64,000 bases of DNA, from the NCBI RefSeq assembly GCF_000023145.1, contig NC_012704.1, forward strand, positions 1,426,001 to 1,490,000, written 5' to 3'. Positions 9,372 through 18,570 of this stretch are shown here, in pieces (the stretch's first letter is position 1; every line of letters begins with the position of its first letter). The notes under the pieces are model-generated. The model had not been told where the DNA came from. It saw only the letters and a list, made by a program, of their open reading frames with translations, and ran no database searches. The DNA comes from Corynebacterium kroppenstedtii DSM 44385. GTDB lineage: Bacteria; Actinomycetota; Actinomycetes; Mycobacteriales; Mycobacteriaceae. Both the position numbers and the translations under genes were made by a program.

Positions 9372-10370
9372 CTACTCCGCTTTGGTATCGCGCTCCATCA
9401 GGTTCATGATGCTCTCTTTCACGGTGGCACCGTCGAAGCACACCGAGACCACCGCATCCGCGATGGGAACGTCGACACTATGGGCCCGGGCCAGCGACTG
9501 AATTGCCCGGCACGCGTTGACGCCCTCCGCGACTTGCCCGTGGCACGCTTCTTGAGCTTCCTCGAGGCTCATTCCCTGACTGAGGTGCTCCCCGAATGTC
9601 CTGTTACGGGACAACGGTGAATTACAGGTTGCTACTAAATCGCCGAGCCCGGCCAGGCCGGAAAAGGTTGCAGGGTTCGCGCCGAGAGCCGTCCCGAGAC
9701 GCACTGTTTCAGCAAGTCCGCGCGTGATAATCGTCGCTGCAGTGTTGAAACCCAGGTTCTGGCCAGCGGCCATCCCCGCAGCTAAAGCAATCACATTCTT
9801 TGCTACTCCCCCGATCTCACAGCCAATGACATCCGTGTTGGTGTACGGCCGGAAATACGCCGTCGTACACGCTTCCTGAACCCGTTTAGCACTGTCATGA
9901 TCGGTACAGGCCACCACCGTCGCCGCCGGCTGCTCGTCCGCTACCTCTTTAGCCAAATTAGGTCCAGACAGGACGGCGATCTTCTCCGACGGCCGCCCAG
10001 AAGCCTCCGCGATGACCTCACTCATCCGGCGCGCCGTGTCACGTTCAAGCCCCTTCGGCAGCGACACAATCAGCGCATCGTCGGGAAGGAAATCCCTCCA
10101 GCGGGTCAGGCTGTCCCGAACAGCATGGGACGGAACCCCCAGCACAACAATGTCCGCATCCGTCAAGGCCACGCGGGGGTCACTCGTCGCAGTCACAGCA
10201 TCCGGGATAACGACGCCCGGGAGGTAGCACTGGTTACGCCGCGTCGATTGAATCTCATCGGCCACCTCGTCGCGCCGGGCCCACAGTCTGACCGTGTTTC
10301 CAGCGTCGGCAAACACTTTCGTCATCGTGGTTCCCCACGATCCTGCCCCCATCACCGCTACTGCAACCAT
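9372..10370 (-). CDS. gpsA: glycerol-3-phosphate dehydrogenase [NAD(P)+]
   Basis: GpsA reduces dihydroxyacetone phosphate to sn-glycerol-3-phosphate for phospholipid synthesis. Visible motifs are the Rossmann GAGSWGTTM near residue 8, [25 protein letters not shown], the catalytic lysine region [13 protein letters not shown] near residue 190, and [10 protein letters not shown] near residue 255. Length (332 aa) is typical. ATG 10370 follows AGGGAAGGA at good spacing. ddl lies directly downstream, so the two are probably one transcript, as in mycobacteria. Confidence 0.95.
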   Translation of the reverse strand: MVAVAVMGAGSWGTTMTKVFADAGNTVRLWARRDEVADEIQSTRRNQCYLPGVVIPDAVTATSDPRVALTDADIVVLGVPSHAVRDSLTRWRDFLPDDALIVSLPKGLERDTARRMSEVIAEASGRPSEKIAVLSGPNLAKEVADEQPAATVVACTDHDSAKRVQEACTTAYFRPYTNTDVIGCEIGGVAKNVIALAAGMAAGQNLGFNTAATIITRGLAETVRLGTALGANPATFSGLAGLGDLVATCNSPLSRNRTFGEHLSQGMSLEEAQEACHGQVAEGVNACRAIQSLARAHSVDVPIADAVVSVCFDGATVKESIMNLMERDTKAE

Positions 10371-10590
10371 TGCGGACCATCCTTCCCTTCGTCATGCGCA
10401 CCCTATGTCATGCGCACTATCGTGTGGGTGCCGTGCCCTTCCCCACCGTATGTGTCGGCTCGTCTTTTGGATCCAGCCTAACCGCCCCTATTCGGGCTCG
10501 CGCGGATTAACCTCTCACCATTGTTTGAGTTCCTCGCTTATCGTTGACATAGATTCACTCCACAGAATCCCCGGGAGGATACACATCACT

Positions 10591-11700
10591 ATGTCGAAGA
10601 AACGTTCATCCCAGTCAGACCAAGCCACTCTTGCCGACGCTCCTCTGCCCGGATCACAGGGAAGTGGCACAAACACGAAGCACCGGTCCGACGCGGAGGG
10701 CCGCGTGCAAGGTATCGCCCGTCATCCCGCCCGGGAGCTGGGCAAAATCACGCTGGCCGCCGGTGCCGTCGTGTGGCGACGTCGGCAGGGAGCGGATTCT
10801 TCTACACCGGCTGTTGATGAATCGTCGCGTGATTCGTCGGCAAGTACTGTGACCGTGGATGACATCGAGGTCCTCCTGATTCACCGGCCGCGGTATGACG
10901 ATTGGTCGCTAGCGAAGGGGAAGCTGGATCCCGGCGAGACACTCCCCATGACGGCTATTCGGGAGATCAAGGAGGAGACCGGTTACGACGTCACGCTGGG
11001 GAAACTTCTGGGCCGGGTGACGTATCCGGTGAAGAGCAGGACCAAGGTGGTGTATTACTGGACGGCCGAGTGCGTTGGTGGTTCGTTTGAGGACAATGAC
11101 GAAGTTGACCAGCTGGTATGGCTGCCGTTAGAGGAAGCGAAGAAGCGCACAACGTACAAGGTGGACTCGGAGATCCTTGAGAAGACGGCGCGCGAGATTG
11201 CTCTCTCCCCCACATCCCGGATCATTCTTATCCGCCATGCTCATGCTCATCCGCGCGAGGGGTGGGGCGGTAACGATAATCTCCGGCCCCTTGACCGGAA
11301 AGGCCGCCGTCAGGCCGACATGTTGCCCCGCGAATTGGCGGGGTTTGGAATCACCCGGTTGTATTCGGCAGATCCGATCCGCTGTCAGACCACGGCCGAG
11401 CCACTATCTCAGAGCTCGGGGCTGCACATTACTATCGACGAGCTGTTCGGCGACAACGGCTGGGACGCGCACATGGCCGACGCGAAACGACGGATTTCGG
11501 ACATCATTACGCATGGCGGAGTGTCCGCGATTGTCAGCCAGGGCAAAGCGATTCCGGAGATCATTGCCTGGTTGTCGTCGGGAGGGGCTGTGTCTATCGA
11601 CGACATACCGTGTAAGAAATCCAGCGCATGGGTGCTGACCTTTGTCGACGGGAAGCTATCCGGCGCGGACTATTTCGCCAGCCCGCTGCCGATTAAATAG
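10591..11700 (+). CDS. two-domain Nudix hydrolase plus histidine phosphatase (MutT1-like)
   Basis: A fusion of a Nudix hydrolase and a histidine-phosphatase (PGAM-like) domain. The Nudix box runs from GKLDPGETLP to IREIKEETGYDV at about residues 109-132. The second domain begins ILIRHAHAH near residue 212, the RHG-type catalytic motif, and continues with PLDRKGRRQADMLPREL. Mycobacterial MutT1 has this architecture; it hydrolyses 8-oxo-dGTP and dinucleoside polyphosphates, and its second domain takes the product further. The ATG at 10591 follows GGGAGGAT; the frame is open upstream but that region overlaps the gpsA start. A low-complexity Ser/Thr-rich N-terminus and an internal insert are present. 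Confidence 0.88.
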   Translation: MSKKRSSQSDQATLADAPLPGSQGSGTNTKHRSDAEGRVQGIARHPARELGKITLAAGAVVWRRRQGADSSTPAVDESSRDSSASTVTVDDIEVLLIHRPRYDDWSLAKGKLDPGETLPMTAIREIKEETGYDVTLGKLLGRVTYPVKSRTKVVYYWTAECVGGSFEDNDEVDQLVWLPLEEAKKRTTYKVDSEILEKTAREIALSPTSRIILIRHAHAHPREGWGGNDNLRPLDRKGRRQADMLPRELAGFGITRLYSADPIRCQTTAEPLSQSSGLHITIDELFGDNGWDAHMADAKRRISDIITHGGVSAIVSQGKAIPEIIAWLSSGGAVSIDDIPCKKSSAWVLTFVDGKLSGADYFASPLPIK

Positions 11701-11759
11701 GGCCGCTGGATGCCCTGGTAAATGGCGGCCCGCTGAGTGCCGGCCCCGGACGCTGGGCG

Positions 11760-12347
11760 CTAAATCGTCCTCGGCATGAACGGCGACCGCGACTTTTCGT
11801 ATTGCGTAATGGCGTCTTCATTGCGCAGCGTAAGCGCAATGTCGTCGAGGCCCTCCATCAACCGCCACCGCGTGTGGTCATCGATATCAAAACCGAACAC
11901 CGCATCGCCGACCGTGACTGTGCGTTCTTCGAGGTCGACGGTCATGGTACGGCCCGGTTGTTCATCCAGAAGCTTCCAGATCAACTCGATATCTTCTTCG
12001 GTCATTTGCGCGGCAACAAGCCCGTTCTTGCCTGCGTTGCCGCGGAAAATATCGGCAAACCGCGCCGATATAACAACGCGGAACCCATAATCCATCAGGG
12101 CCCAGGCCGCGTGTTCGCGGGAGGATCCGGTCCCAAAATCTGGCCCGGCAACAAGAATCGACCCGTTCTTATACGTGTCCTGGTTGAGGACAAAATCGGG
12201 GTCTTCCCGCCATCGCGCGAATAGTCCATCCTCAAATCCAGTCCGCGTGACCCGTTTCAGGTACACGGCGGGAATTATCTGATCTGTATCGACGTTGGAG
12301 CGCCGGAGTGGAACTCCCACCCCAGTGTGGCTAATGAATTGCTCCAT
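11760..12347 (-). CDS. leuD: 3-isopropylmalate dehydratase small subunit
   Basis: LeuD pairs with LeuC to isomerise 2-isopropylmalate to 3-isopropylmalate in leucine synthesis. The swivel-domain motif [18 protein letters not shown] is near residue 68 and [15 protein letters not shown] near residue 14. Length (195 aa) fits. It follows leuC on the same strand with a gap of about 100 bases and ends facing the Nudix gene, so transcription converges at about 11,700-11,760. A GGGCCGC/GCGGCCC repeat in that gap (11,701-11,733) could act as a weak terminator, but it has no T-run. Confidence 0.95.
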   Translation of the reverse strand: MEQFISHTGVGVPLRRSNVDTDQIIPAVYLKRVTRTGFEDGLFARWREDPDFVLNQDTYKNGSILVAGPDFGTGSSREHAAWALMDYGFRVVISARFADIFRGNAGKNGLVAAQMTEEDIELIWKLLDEQPGRTMTVDLEERTVTVGDAVFGFDIDDHTRWRLMEGLDDIALTLRNEDAITQYEKSRSPFMPRTI

Positions 12348-12446
12348 AACCGACCCTTTCTGTGTGGCGTTGTTCGTGGTGTGTGCGTTTTCCTATGCGC
12401 GGTTTTCTGAAGCGCGCGTGCGCAGCGTTCTTCCCGCTACCCCGCT

Positions 12447-14018
12447 CTATGCACTCGTCGCGGTGCTCTGCGGTGACGCCGTCTCACTGTGTGCGCTACC
12501 TACTGGACTGAGATCTGCTGGCGACGCAAAACGACCTTGAACAGCAGTAGCTGCGGCCACATAGGGGCTCACGAGGTGCGTCCGTCCACCCCGCCCTTGG
12601 CGGCCTTCAAAGTTACGGTTCGACGTCGACGCACAACGTTGACCTGGCGAAAGCTGGTCAGGGTTCATCCCCAGGCACATCGAGCACCCGGGCAGACGCC
12701 ACTCGGCACCAGCCTCGGTGAAAATGGCGTCCAGGCCTTCTTCTTCGGCTTGCTGCTTCACGCGCGCGGATCCTGGCACCACCAGCATGCGGACCCCGTC
12801 GGCAACTCTCCGTCCCTTCACGACGGAGGCTGCCGCGCGCATGTCTTCAATGCGGCCGTTCGTACACGATCCAACGAAAACAACGTCGATGGGAACGTCG
12901 CGCATCGACACCCCAGGGGTGAGATCCATATACTTCAGGGCTTTTTCACAAGCCGACGCTTCTTCTGCGTCGGTAAAGTCTTCCGGCCCCGGAACGGGTT
13001 CCCCGAGTGCAATGCCCTGGCCGGGGTTTGTTCCCCACGTGACGAAGGGCGTGATGTCGCTGGCATCGAGGGTAACGACGGTGTCGAATTCCGCGTCATC
13101 GTCGGTCCTCAACGATTTCCAATATTCGACGGCACCGTCCCAATCCTTCGGAGCGTGCGGACGGCCCTTGATATAATTGAACGTCGTCTCGTCGGGAGCG
13201 ATCATTCCGGCCCTCGCGCCCGCTTCAATCGACATGTTGCACACCGTCATCCGGGCTTCCATCGACAGCTGGTGGATCGCTTCGCCGCGGTACTCAATGA
13301 TGTGTCCTTGACCGCCGCCGGTTCCGATCTTCGCAATGACAGCCAAGATGATGTCCTTGCCCGTCGTTCCTTCAGGGAGGGTCCCGTCGACATTAACCGC
13401 CATTGTTTTGAATGGCTTGAGGGGCAAGGTCTGCGTGGCCATCACATGTTCTACTTCGGAAGTTCCGATGCCGAATGCGATCGCTCCGAAAGCTCCGTGG
13501 GTTGCGGTGTGCGAGTCCCCGCACACCACCGTCATCCCTGGCTGGGTCAGCCCCAATTGTGGCCCGACCACGTGAACAATGCCTTGTTCGCGGTTCCCCA
13601 TTGGGAAGAGCTTGACGCCGAATTCTTCGGCGTTTTTCCGTAGCGTCGAGACCTGTGTGCGCGACGTGATGTCTTTGATTTCGGCAACGTCGCCGGTCTT
13701 GACCCCAATGGTGGGGACATTGTGATCCTCGGTGGCGATGGTGAGGTCAGGCCGGCGCACCGGGCGGCCCGCCATACGGAGACCGTCGAACGCCTGAGGC
13801 GAGGTCACTTCATGAACCAGGTGCAGGTCAATGTAGATGAGGTCAGGGTCCCCATTTTCCCCGCGTGAGACAATATGGTTTTCCCATACTTTCTCCGCCA
13901 TCGTGCGCGGACGGTCCTTGTGGTCGTCCTCAGCAGAGTCCGAGAGCGTCGTCGATGGGGTGCGAGTGGTAGAAGCTCCGGGGGTTGCGGAGGTTTTGTC
14001 TGCGGTGGAGTTCGTCAT
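12447..14018 (-). CDS. leuC: 3-isopropylmalate dehydratase large subunit
   Basis: LeuC carries the [4Fe-4S] cluster of isopropylmalate isomerase. The cluster cysteines are in [14 protein letters not shown] and in [15 protein letters not shown], and the aconitase-family motif [16 protein letters not shown] is near residue 169. The first 37 residues (Ser/Thr-rich) precede the usual [10 protein letters not shown] start and look disordered. ATG 14018 has GGAG just upstream. The C-terminus also carries a short Ser/Ala-rich tail after the conserved RTHLVSP. It is divergent from the IclR-family gene across a 76-base gap, the arrangement of leuCD and ltbR in C. glutamicum. Confidence 0.95.
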   Translation of the reverse strand: MTNSTADKTSATPGASTTRTPSTTLSDSAEDDHKDRPRTMAEKVWENHIVSRGENGDPDLIYIDLHLVHEVTSPQAFDGLRMAGRPVRRPDLTIATEDHNVPTIGVKTGDVAEIKDITSRTQVSTLRKNAEEFGVKLFPMGNREQGIVHVVGPQLGLTQPGMTVVCGDSHTATHGAFGAIAFGIGTSEVEHVMATQTLPLKPFKTMAVNVDGTLPEGTTGKDIILAVIAKIGTGGGQGHIIEYRGEAIHQLSMEARMTVCNMSIEAGARAGMIAPDETTFNYIKGRPHAPKDWDGAVEYWKSLRTDDDAEFDTVVTLDASDITPFVTWGTNPGQGIALGEPVPGPEDFTDAEEASACEKALKYMDLTPGVSMRDVPIDVVFVGSCTNGRIEDMRAAASVVKGRRVADGVRMLVVPGSARVKQQAEEEGLDAIFTEAGAEWRLPGCSMCLGMNPDQLSPGQRCASTSNRNFEGRQGRGGRTHLVSPYVAAATAVQGRFASPADLSPVGSAHSETASPQSTATSA

Positions 14019-14079
14019 TCTCCAATCCTTCCGTCGTGTCGGCTGCCGTTCCGACGTCCGAGCGTCTCACTATGCAGAA

Positions 14080-14090
14080 TGATAGTATCA
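14080..14090. promoter_or_regulatory. candidate operator between leuC and the LtbR-like gene
   Basis: The inverted repeat TGATA-G-TATCA lies 4 bases before the regulator's start codon and about 60 bases before leuC, inside the only regulatory space the two divergent genes share. LtbR of C. glutamicum represses leuB and leuCD and its own gene from such a region. Assigning this repeat to LtbR is inference. Confidence 0.4.
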
Positions 14091-14094
14091 AAAT

Positions 14095-14847
14095 ATGGGA
14101 AAATTAAGCGACTTTGACAACGAACTCGACGACAATCACGCGACCTTCAACCCCGATAGTGGGATCAAAGTTCTTGATCGATCCTTACTCATCCTGCGCA
14201 CGGCGACAGCCCAACCCATGAATCTGAGCGAAATATGCTCCTCAACAGGGTTACCTCGCGCAACGGCACACCGATTACTGACAGCACTCCACGTTCACCG
14301 ATTACTCGAACGAGACAAAGACGGCCGGTGGAGAGCCGGACCAGGGCTGTCTGAATTATCCCCGGCCAGCTCGGACCGAATTATCCAGGCCGGAATGACG
14401 GTCATGCGCAGTCTGATGGAAAAAACCAACGAATCCGTCCAGATTTATCGGCTTACGGGCAATGTCCGCACCTGCATCGCCTCGATCGAACCAGCCAGCG
14501 GGCTACAGAACACTGTTCCCGTCGGTGCGCGCATGTCGCTACTTCGCGGTTCAGCTGCGCGAGTGTTAATGGCCTGGGCACCGGAGGAATTGGTTCAGTC
14601 CATCATTCCCGACGCCGCCTTTACGGAAGACGATCTCGCGGAGATACGGACGACGGGCGTCGCTGAATCAATCGGCGAACGCGACCCAAGTTTAGCCAGT
14701 GTATCGACGCCGATCCGCGCGAATCAGGGCGTCGTCGCGGCCTTGTCTATTTCAGGTCCTGTGGAACGCTTACGACCGTCACCACAACAACTGTATGGAA
14801 ACCTCATCCGCGAGGCAGCTAAAAGGATTAACCAGTCATTGCAGTGA
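14095..14847 (+). CDS. ltbR: IclR-family regulator, LtbR-like (leucine/tryptophan genes)
   Basis: An IclR-type repressor of 250 residues. An N-terminal winged HTH is seen at about residues 28-80 (MNLSEICSSTGLPRATAHRL, then LLERDKDGRWRAGP), followed by the ligand-binding domain (NESVQIYRLTGN near residue 118, VPVGARMSLLRGSAARV near residue 140). Its place divergent from leuC matches ltbR, which controls leuB and leuCD in C. glutamicum, so leuB at 39,346 in this window may also be a target. No Shine-Dalgarno precedes ATG 14095, so the mRNA may be leaderless. A run of AGGCTT(A/G)TC repeats follows its stop codon. Confidence 0.85.
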   Translation: MGKLSDFDNELDDNHATFNPDSGIKVLDRSLLILRTATAQPMNLSEICSSTGLPRATAHRLLTALHVHRLLERDKDGRWRAGPGLSELSPASSDRIIQAGMTVMRSLMEKTNESVQIYRLTGNVRTCIASIEPASGLQNTVPVGARMSLLRGSAARVLMAWAPEELVQSIIPDAAFTEDDLAEIRTTGVAESIGERDPSLASVSTPIRANQGVVAALSISGPVERLRPSPQQLYGNLIREAAKRINQSLQ

Positions 14848-14871
14848 ATTTTCTCAGGCTTATCAGGCTTG

Positions 14872-16176
14872 TCAGGCTTGGCCGCGAAGAGTCATCACAA
14901 TAAGGACGATATTAAGACCGATAATGAGCGCTGAGATAATAACGCCAATCCATTTCAGCGCTTTATCTCGATACTGCCCCATGACTTTCCCGCCCGTCAC
15001 CATTTGCAACGGGATGAGGGCAAACGGAATACCAAAGCTTAAGACGACTTGTGAAATAACAAGTGCATAGGTGGCATCAATACTCAGCCCAATAATGAGG
15101 AGCGCCGGAATGAGCGTAATTGCGCGCCGTATCCACAGCTTCACTTGGAAATGAAGCATCCCCTTCATCACTTCGGAGCCCGCATATGCGCCGACCGACG
15201 TCGAAGCGAGGCCGGAAAACAAAAGCCCGATGGCAAAAATGACACCTATCACAGGCCCTAATGCGCTGCTCAAAGCTGCATGGGCGCCTTCGATGGTGTC
15301 GGTCCCGTGCCGGCCACTTAAGGCGGATGCAGCCAGCAAGAGGAGCCCGATATTCACAAGCCCCGCGATTCCGAGCGCGATAATAATGTCGATACGGGTC
15401 GCTTTTAATAAACGACGAATGACGTGGGGATCTTCATGGCCGGCACCATGCCGATGAATAACTAATGACGAATGTAAGTAAATAACGTGAGGCATCACCG
15501 TCGCCCCCAACATGGAGGCAGCGAGTATCACGCTATTGCTTCCTTCAAACCGGGGAACTAATCCGCCAGCGATCCCCCGGAGATTAGGTGGCGCAAGAAA
15601 CAAACCTGCAAGGAAACCAAAAGTGATAATGACCAGCATTACTATGATGAGCCGCTCGAATACCTTTTGAGCGGTTCCCTGCGTTAACAGCAGAGCCATC
15701 GACACGGCCCCGACAATAATCCCGCCCGTCAGCGGGGATACCCCGAACAATAAATGCAGGGCGACGGCACCACCGATGATCTCTGCGAGGTCAGTAGCCG
15801 CCGCCACAATTTCCGCTTGTAGCCAATATGCGATTCGCCACGGTCGGGAAAGCCGCTGGCCTAGCAGTTGGGGAAGGCTCTTCCCGGTGACGATTCCGAG
15901 CTTTGCGGCCTGATACTGGATGATCATGGCCATCAGGTTCGCGGTCGCGAGCACCCACACCAACAGATACCCGTAGGTTGCGCCAGAGGAGATGTTCGCC
16001 GCAACGTTTCCGGGGTCCACGTAGGCAATAGCTGCAATGAAAGCCGGGCCCAGCAGACCGATAAGCCGCTTCGACGACGGAGATGCCGATGGCTGTGACA
16101 TGGGGTCGGACGAACCTGAGGCTGGTGTGCCGGATGGTCGACGTCCGCTGTGAGAAGCGAGTGAATTCGTCGGCAC
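14872..16176 (-). CDS. mntH: Nramp-family divalent metal (Mn2+) transporter
   Basis: A proton-coupled Mn2+/Fe2+ importer with about 11 membrane segments. The Nramp metal-binding motif AYVDPGNVAAN lies in the first segment (about residue 50) and the second metal motif, with Met-Pro-His, in TVMPHVIYLHSSL (about residue 230). Length (434 aa) is typical. The first 40 residues are Ser/Pro-rich and cytoplasmic. GTG 16176 is the only start in frame after an upstream TAG; its ribosome site is weak. The gene is convergent with the LtbR-like regulator. An inverted repeat upstream (16,255-16,266) is a candidate control site. Confidence 0.92.
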   Translation of the reverse strand: MPTNSLASHSGRRPSGTPASGSSDPMSQPSASPSSKRLIGLLGPAFIAAIAYVDPGNVAANISSGATYGYLLVWVLATANLMAMIIQYQAAKLGIVTGKSLPQLLGQRLSRPWRIAYWLQAEIVAAATDLAEIIGGAVALHLLFGVSPLTGGIIVGAVSMALLLTQGTAQKVFERLIIVMLVIITFGFLAGLFLAPPNLRGIAGGLVPRFEGSNSVILAASMLGATVMPHVIYLHSSLVIHRHGAGHEDPHVIRRLLKATRIDIIIALGIAGLVNIGLLLLAASALSGRHGTDTIEGAHAALSSALGPVIGVIFAIGLLFSGLASTSVGAYAGSEVMKGMLHFQVKLWIRRAITLIPALLIIGLSIDATYALVISQVVLSFGIPFALIPLQMVTGGKVMGQYRDKALKWIGVIISALIIGLNIVLIVMTLRGQA

Positions 16177-16254
16177 TGCCTGCTCTGAATCTGACGTAAC
16201 CTACTCCTTCCGTGAGAGTTTCAGCTTATCGGTTCAGCTTTGCGTCGCCGTAAT

Positions 16255-16266
16255 GAGTACATACTC
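16255..16266 (-). promoter_or_regulatory. inverted repeat upstream of mntH, candidate operator
   Basis: The perfect repeat GAGTA-CA-TACTC lies about 80 bases upstream of the mntH start, a position that fits a promoter. Mn importers in corynebacteria are usually repressed by a metal-sensing DtxR/MntR regulator. No regulator gene is nearby and the site was not compared with a known consensus, so this is only a candidate. Confidence 0.25.
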
Positions 16267-16290
16267 TTCCGTAGCCTCACGTGCGTGATC

Positions 16291-17157
16291 TCACGCGGCA
16301 CACGCCAGTGTGTGGGGAACAACAGAGATAGTGATCTCGTCGTACTTAGACAAGTACATGACCTCCCCATCCAGCTGGACCTGAGAGTCCTTTTCCAAGA
16401 TGAAATGCCACCGTTCCTCGCGGTCGGTGTTGTGGAGGCCCAAAGTACTGGCGCGGAAAAGGTAGCCGACCAGCATGGCCAGTGTCAGGCTTTTATGCTT
16501 CACCACATCGAACTTCCCGTTCGTTAGCGAAGTATGGTCACTAATTTTGATAACTTTGCTCATCCTGGGGACATTGGCGAATACTAAATTATCGAATTTC
16601 TCCTGGTGACCTTCGTGAATGATTTTCACGGGTTTCACGGAGAAGAGGTTCCTCATGACAATCCATCCCTGATTCCACTTGGTCAAATGCGCCGCCGTGA
16701 GTTTTTCTCCGATATGAGGGGTTAGACCAAATCCGATATATGAGTGGGCATAACGCTCAAGATTATCTTTTCCAGTACTTACCAATTTAAGGACGTCAAT
16801 GTCTGTGTAATCACTGGTAATAATGCGATGTGCCAAGGCTTTGCCGTTACTCAATGCGTGATAATGATCATTTGCATTACCGCTCGGCAAGATAGCAGTG
16901 CGAATGTGGTCATGTGGATGACTCACAACACCATTGACTACTTCGTTGTATGTTCCGTCACCGCTGGAACAGACGATGACATGAATGCTCTCAGATTCTT
17001 TGGTGATCTGGGCGGCTATTTTCTCGGCATGTCCCTGAAATTGAGTAGGGACGACAGTGACCTCAAAAAGCCCCTCAAGCTGGTCAGCCAACCGTCGTGC
17101 GCGTTTTTCACTGTCACCTGTCGAGTGGGGATTAAAGAGGATTGTTACTGGTGTCAT
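16291..17157 (-). CDS. diacylglycerol kinase-family lipid kinase
   Basis: A 288-residue DAGK catalytic-domain protein of the DgkB/YegS type. The nucleotide motif, usually GGDGT, is SSGDGTYNEVVNG near residue 65, followed by the substrate-site motif LPSGNANDHY near residue 91. The N-terminal ILFNPHSTGD and the C-terminal VQLDGEVMYL (the family's DGE motif) are present. Such enzymes phosphorylate diacylglycerol or a related lipid alcohol; the substrate cannot be read from sequence. It is divergent from the first YkvI-family gene. A GCGTGA-TC-TCACGC repeat overlaps its stop codon. Confidence 0.85.
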   Translation of the reverse strand: MTPVTILFNPHSTGDSEKRARRLADQLEGLFEVTVVPTQFQGHAEKIAAQITKESESIHVIVCSSGDGTYNEVVNGVVSHPHDHIRTAILPSGNANDHYHALSNGKALAHRIITSDYTDIDVLKLVSTGKDNLERYAHSYIGFGLTPHIGEKLTAAHLTKWNQGWIVMRNLFSVKPVKIIHEGHQEKFDNLVFANVPRMSKVIKISDHTSLTNGKFDVVKHKSLTLAMLVGYLFRASTLGLHNTDREERWHFILEKDSQVQLDGEVMYLSKYDEITISVVPHTLACAA

Positions 17158-17313
17158 GTCTTTTCTGTCGTCGTCGTGTCGAGATTATTTCGGTCATTTA
17201 TCCTGCCGCCATGAGGCTTCACCAATAGTAGATCCTCCCAAAGAGTGGGCGAGAACAACACCCCATAGGTAGGCTTAACAGAACTGTTGCCCCATGATCG
17301 AATAGGACTTTTC

Positions 17314-18570
17314 ATGAGACAGAGTATGGCTGTTGCCATGGCATTTGTTGGCCTCCTGGTTGGTGCCGGGTTCGCCACTGGTAAAGAAATGCTCCAGTAT
17401 TTCATCGCCTTCGGGTCAATTGGCCTGGTAGGAGTGGTGATCACTGGAGCACTCATGGCTATTTTCGGATGGGTTGTTCTACAGGTCGGAAGCTATTTCC
17501 TTGCCGACGAACACGGGCATGTTTTTAAGAACATTGCACACCCACGAGTATCACGAATTTTGGACCTCTGTGTCTCCGCAACCATGGTGACCATGGGCAT
17601 GATGATGCTGGCCGGAGCAGGCTCCAGCGTGAAGCAGACCTTCGGTTTGCCCGGATGGCTGGGTTCCGCTGGGTTAGCGATCATCGTGTACTTCGTCTGT
17701 TTCCTTGATGCGGAAAAGGTATCCAACATCATCGGTATTGTGACGCCACTGATGATTGTTGCCGTCATCATTCTTTTCGTATGGTCACTCGTTCACGTTC
17801 CTGACGACTTTTCCTTCAGCGCAGCTAGCGAATTAGGTAAGAAAGAAGCCGCACCTGTTTCACCGTGGTGGTGGTCGGCTATCAACTGTGCCGGCATGAC
17901 CTTGATGTGCGCGATCGGAATGTCACTGGTCATCGGCGGTACTCACACTAAGCTTCGCGACGTCGGTATCGGCGGTCTTATCGGTGGCTCGATTATCGGA
18001 ATCATGATGCTGATGGAGACGGTCACGCTCTTCATCAACGTTAAAGATGCCGGAGGAAAAGATATTCCGATGGCGTCGGTTACCCACGCTATTAACCCTG
18101 CCGCCGGTATTATTCTTCAGATTATTATTCTGATCATGATTTTTAATACCGCGTTAGGCGATTTTTACGCCTTCTCACGGCGTATCGACGTCGCCCTCCC
18201 CACACATCCGAAGATCAACCTCGCCGTTATTCTGACTATTTGCTGGGCAATTAGTTTGTTCGGTTTCGGACCGTTGATTCAGGTTGTTTTCCCCATCCTG
18301 GGATACTTGGGAACGTTCGTCGGAATCGTGTTTATTGCATGGCGCATTCGCTGGAGCCGGCTCATTCGCGGCGAAAAGGAACGTCGTAACCGAATTCGAC
18401 AGCTCACCCACCTGTACATCCACCCCAATATCGCTGTGGATAGCACGATGGAACTGAATCACGAGCTCGAGGGTTCCGACGCTAATAGTGAAAAACTCTT
18501 CGCGACGGTTGCCCAGGAGGAGCGTCGGAAATTAGATCCCGATGCAACTCTGCATAAAGAGGATCGTTAA
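17314..18570 (+). CDS. YkvI-family membrane transporter, copy 1
   Basis: A polytopic protein of about ten membrane segments (418 aa), related to the uncharacterised B. subtilis YkvI within the APC superfamily. The family signature FVGLLVGAGFATGKEMLQYF in the first segment matches three paralogues in this window, which read GAG(F/T).SGQE; this copy has a Lys instead of Gln. Its C-terminal tail (RGEKERRNRIRQLTHLYI) is cytoplasmic and lacks the RFTSKQ tail motif found in the other three. ATG 17314 follows AGGA at seven bases; the TTG 27 bases upstream has no such site. The stop overlaps the stop of the convergent HTH protein. Substrate unknown. Confidence 0.8.
   Translation: MRQSMAVAMAFVGLLVGAGFATGKEMLQYFIAFGSIGLVGVVITGALMAIFGWVVLQVGSYFLADEHGHVFKNIAHPRVSRILDLCVSATMVTMGMMMLAGAGSSVKQTFGLPGWLGSAGLAIIVYFVCFLDAEKVSNIIGIVTPLMIVAVIILFVWSLVHVPDDFSFSAASELGKKEAAPVSPWWWSAINCAGMTLMCAIGMSLVIGGTHTKLRDVGIGGLIGGSIIGIMMLMETVTLFINVKDAGGKDIPMASVTHAINPAAGIILQIIILIMIFNTALGDFYAFSRRIDVALPTHPKINLAVILTICWAISLFGFGPLIQVVFPILGYLGTFVGIVFIAWRIRWSRLIRGEKERRNRIRQLTHLYIHPNIAVDSTMELNHELEGSDANSEKLFATVAQEERRKLDPDATLHKEDR

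Noticed and set aside
12489..13643. 384-codon plus-strand open frame opposite leuC
   Set aside because: Shadow of leuC; translation is rich in Arg/His without conserved pattern.
14854..14881. Three AGGCTT(A/G)TC-like repeats after the LtbR-like gene
   Set aside because: Too short and too few for a CRISPR or a defined repeat family; probably slippage at a convergent gene end.
16283..16296. GCGTGA-TC-TCACGC palindrome at the lipid-kinase stop codon
   Set aside because: No T-run and it overlaps the coding end, so neither a terminator nor an operator can be supported.
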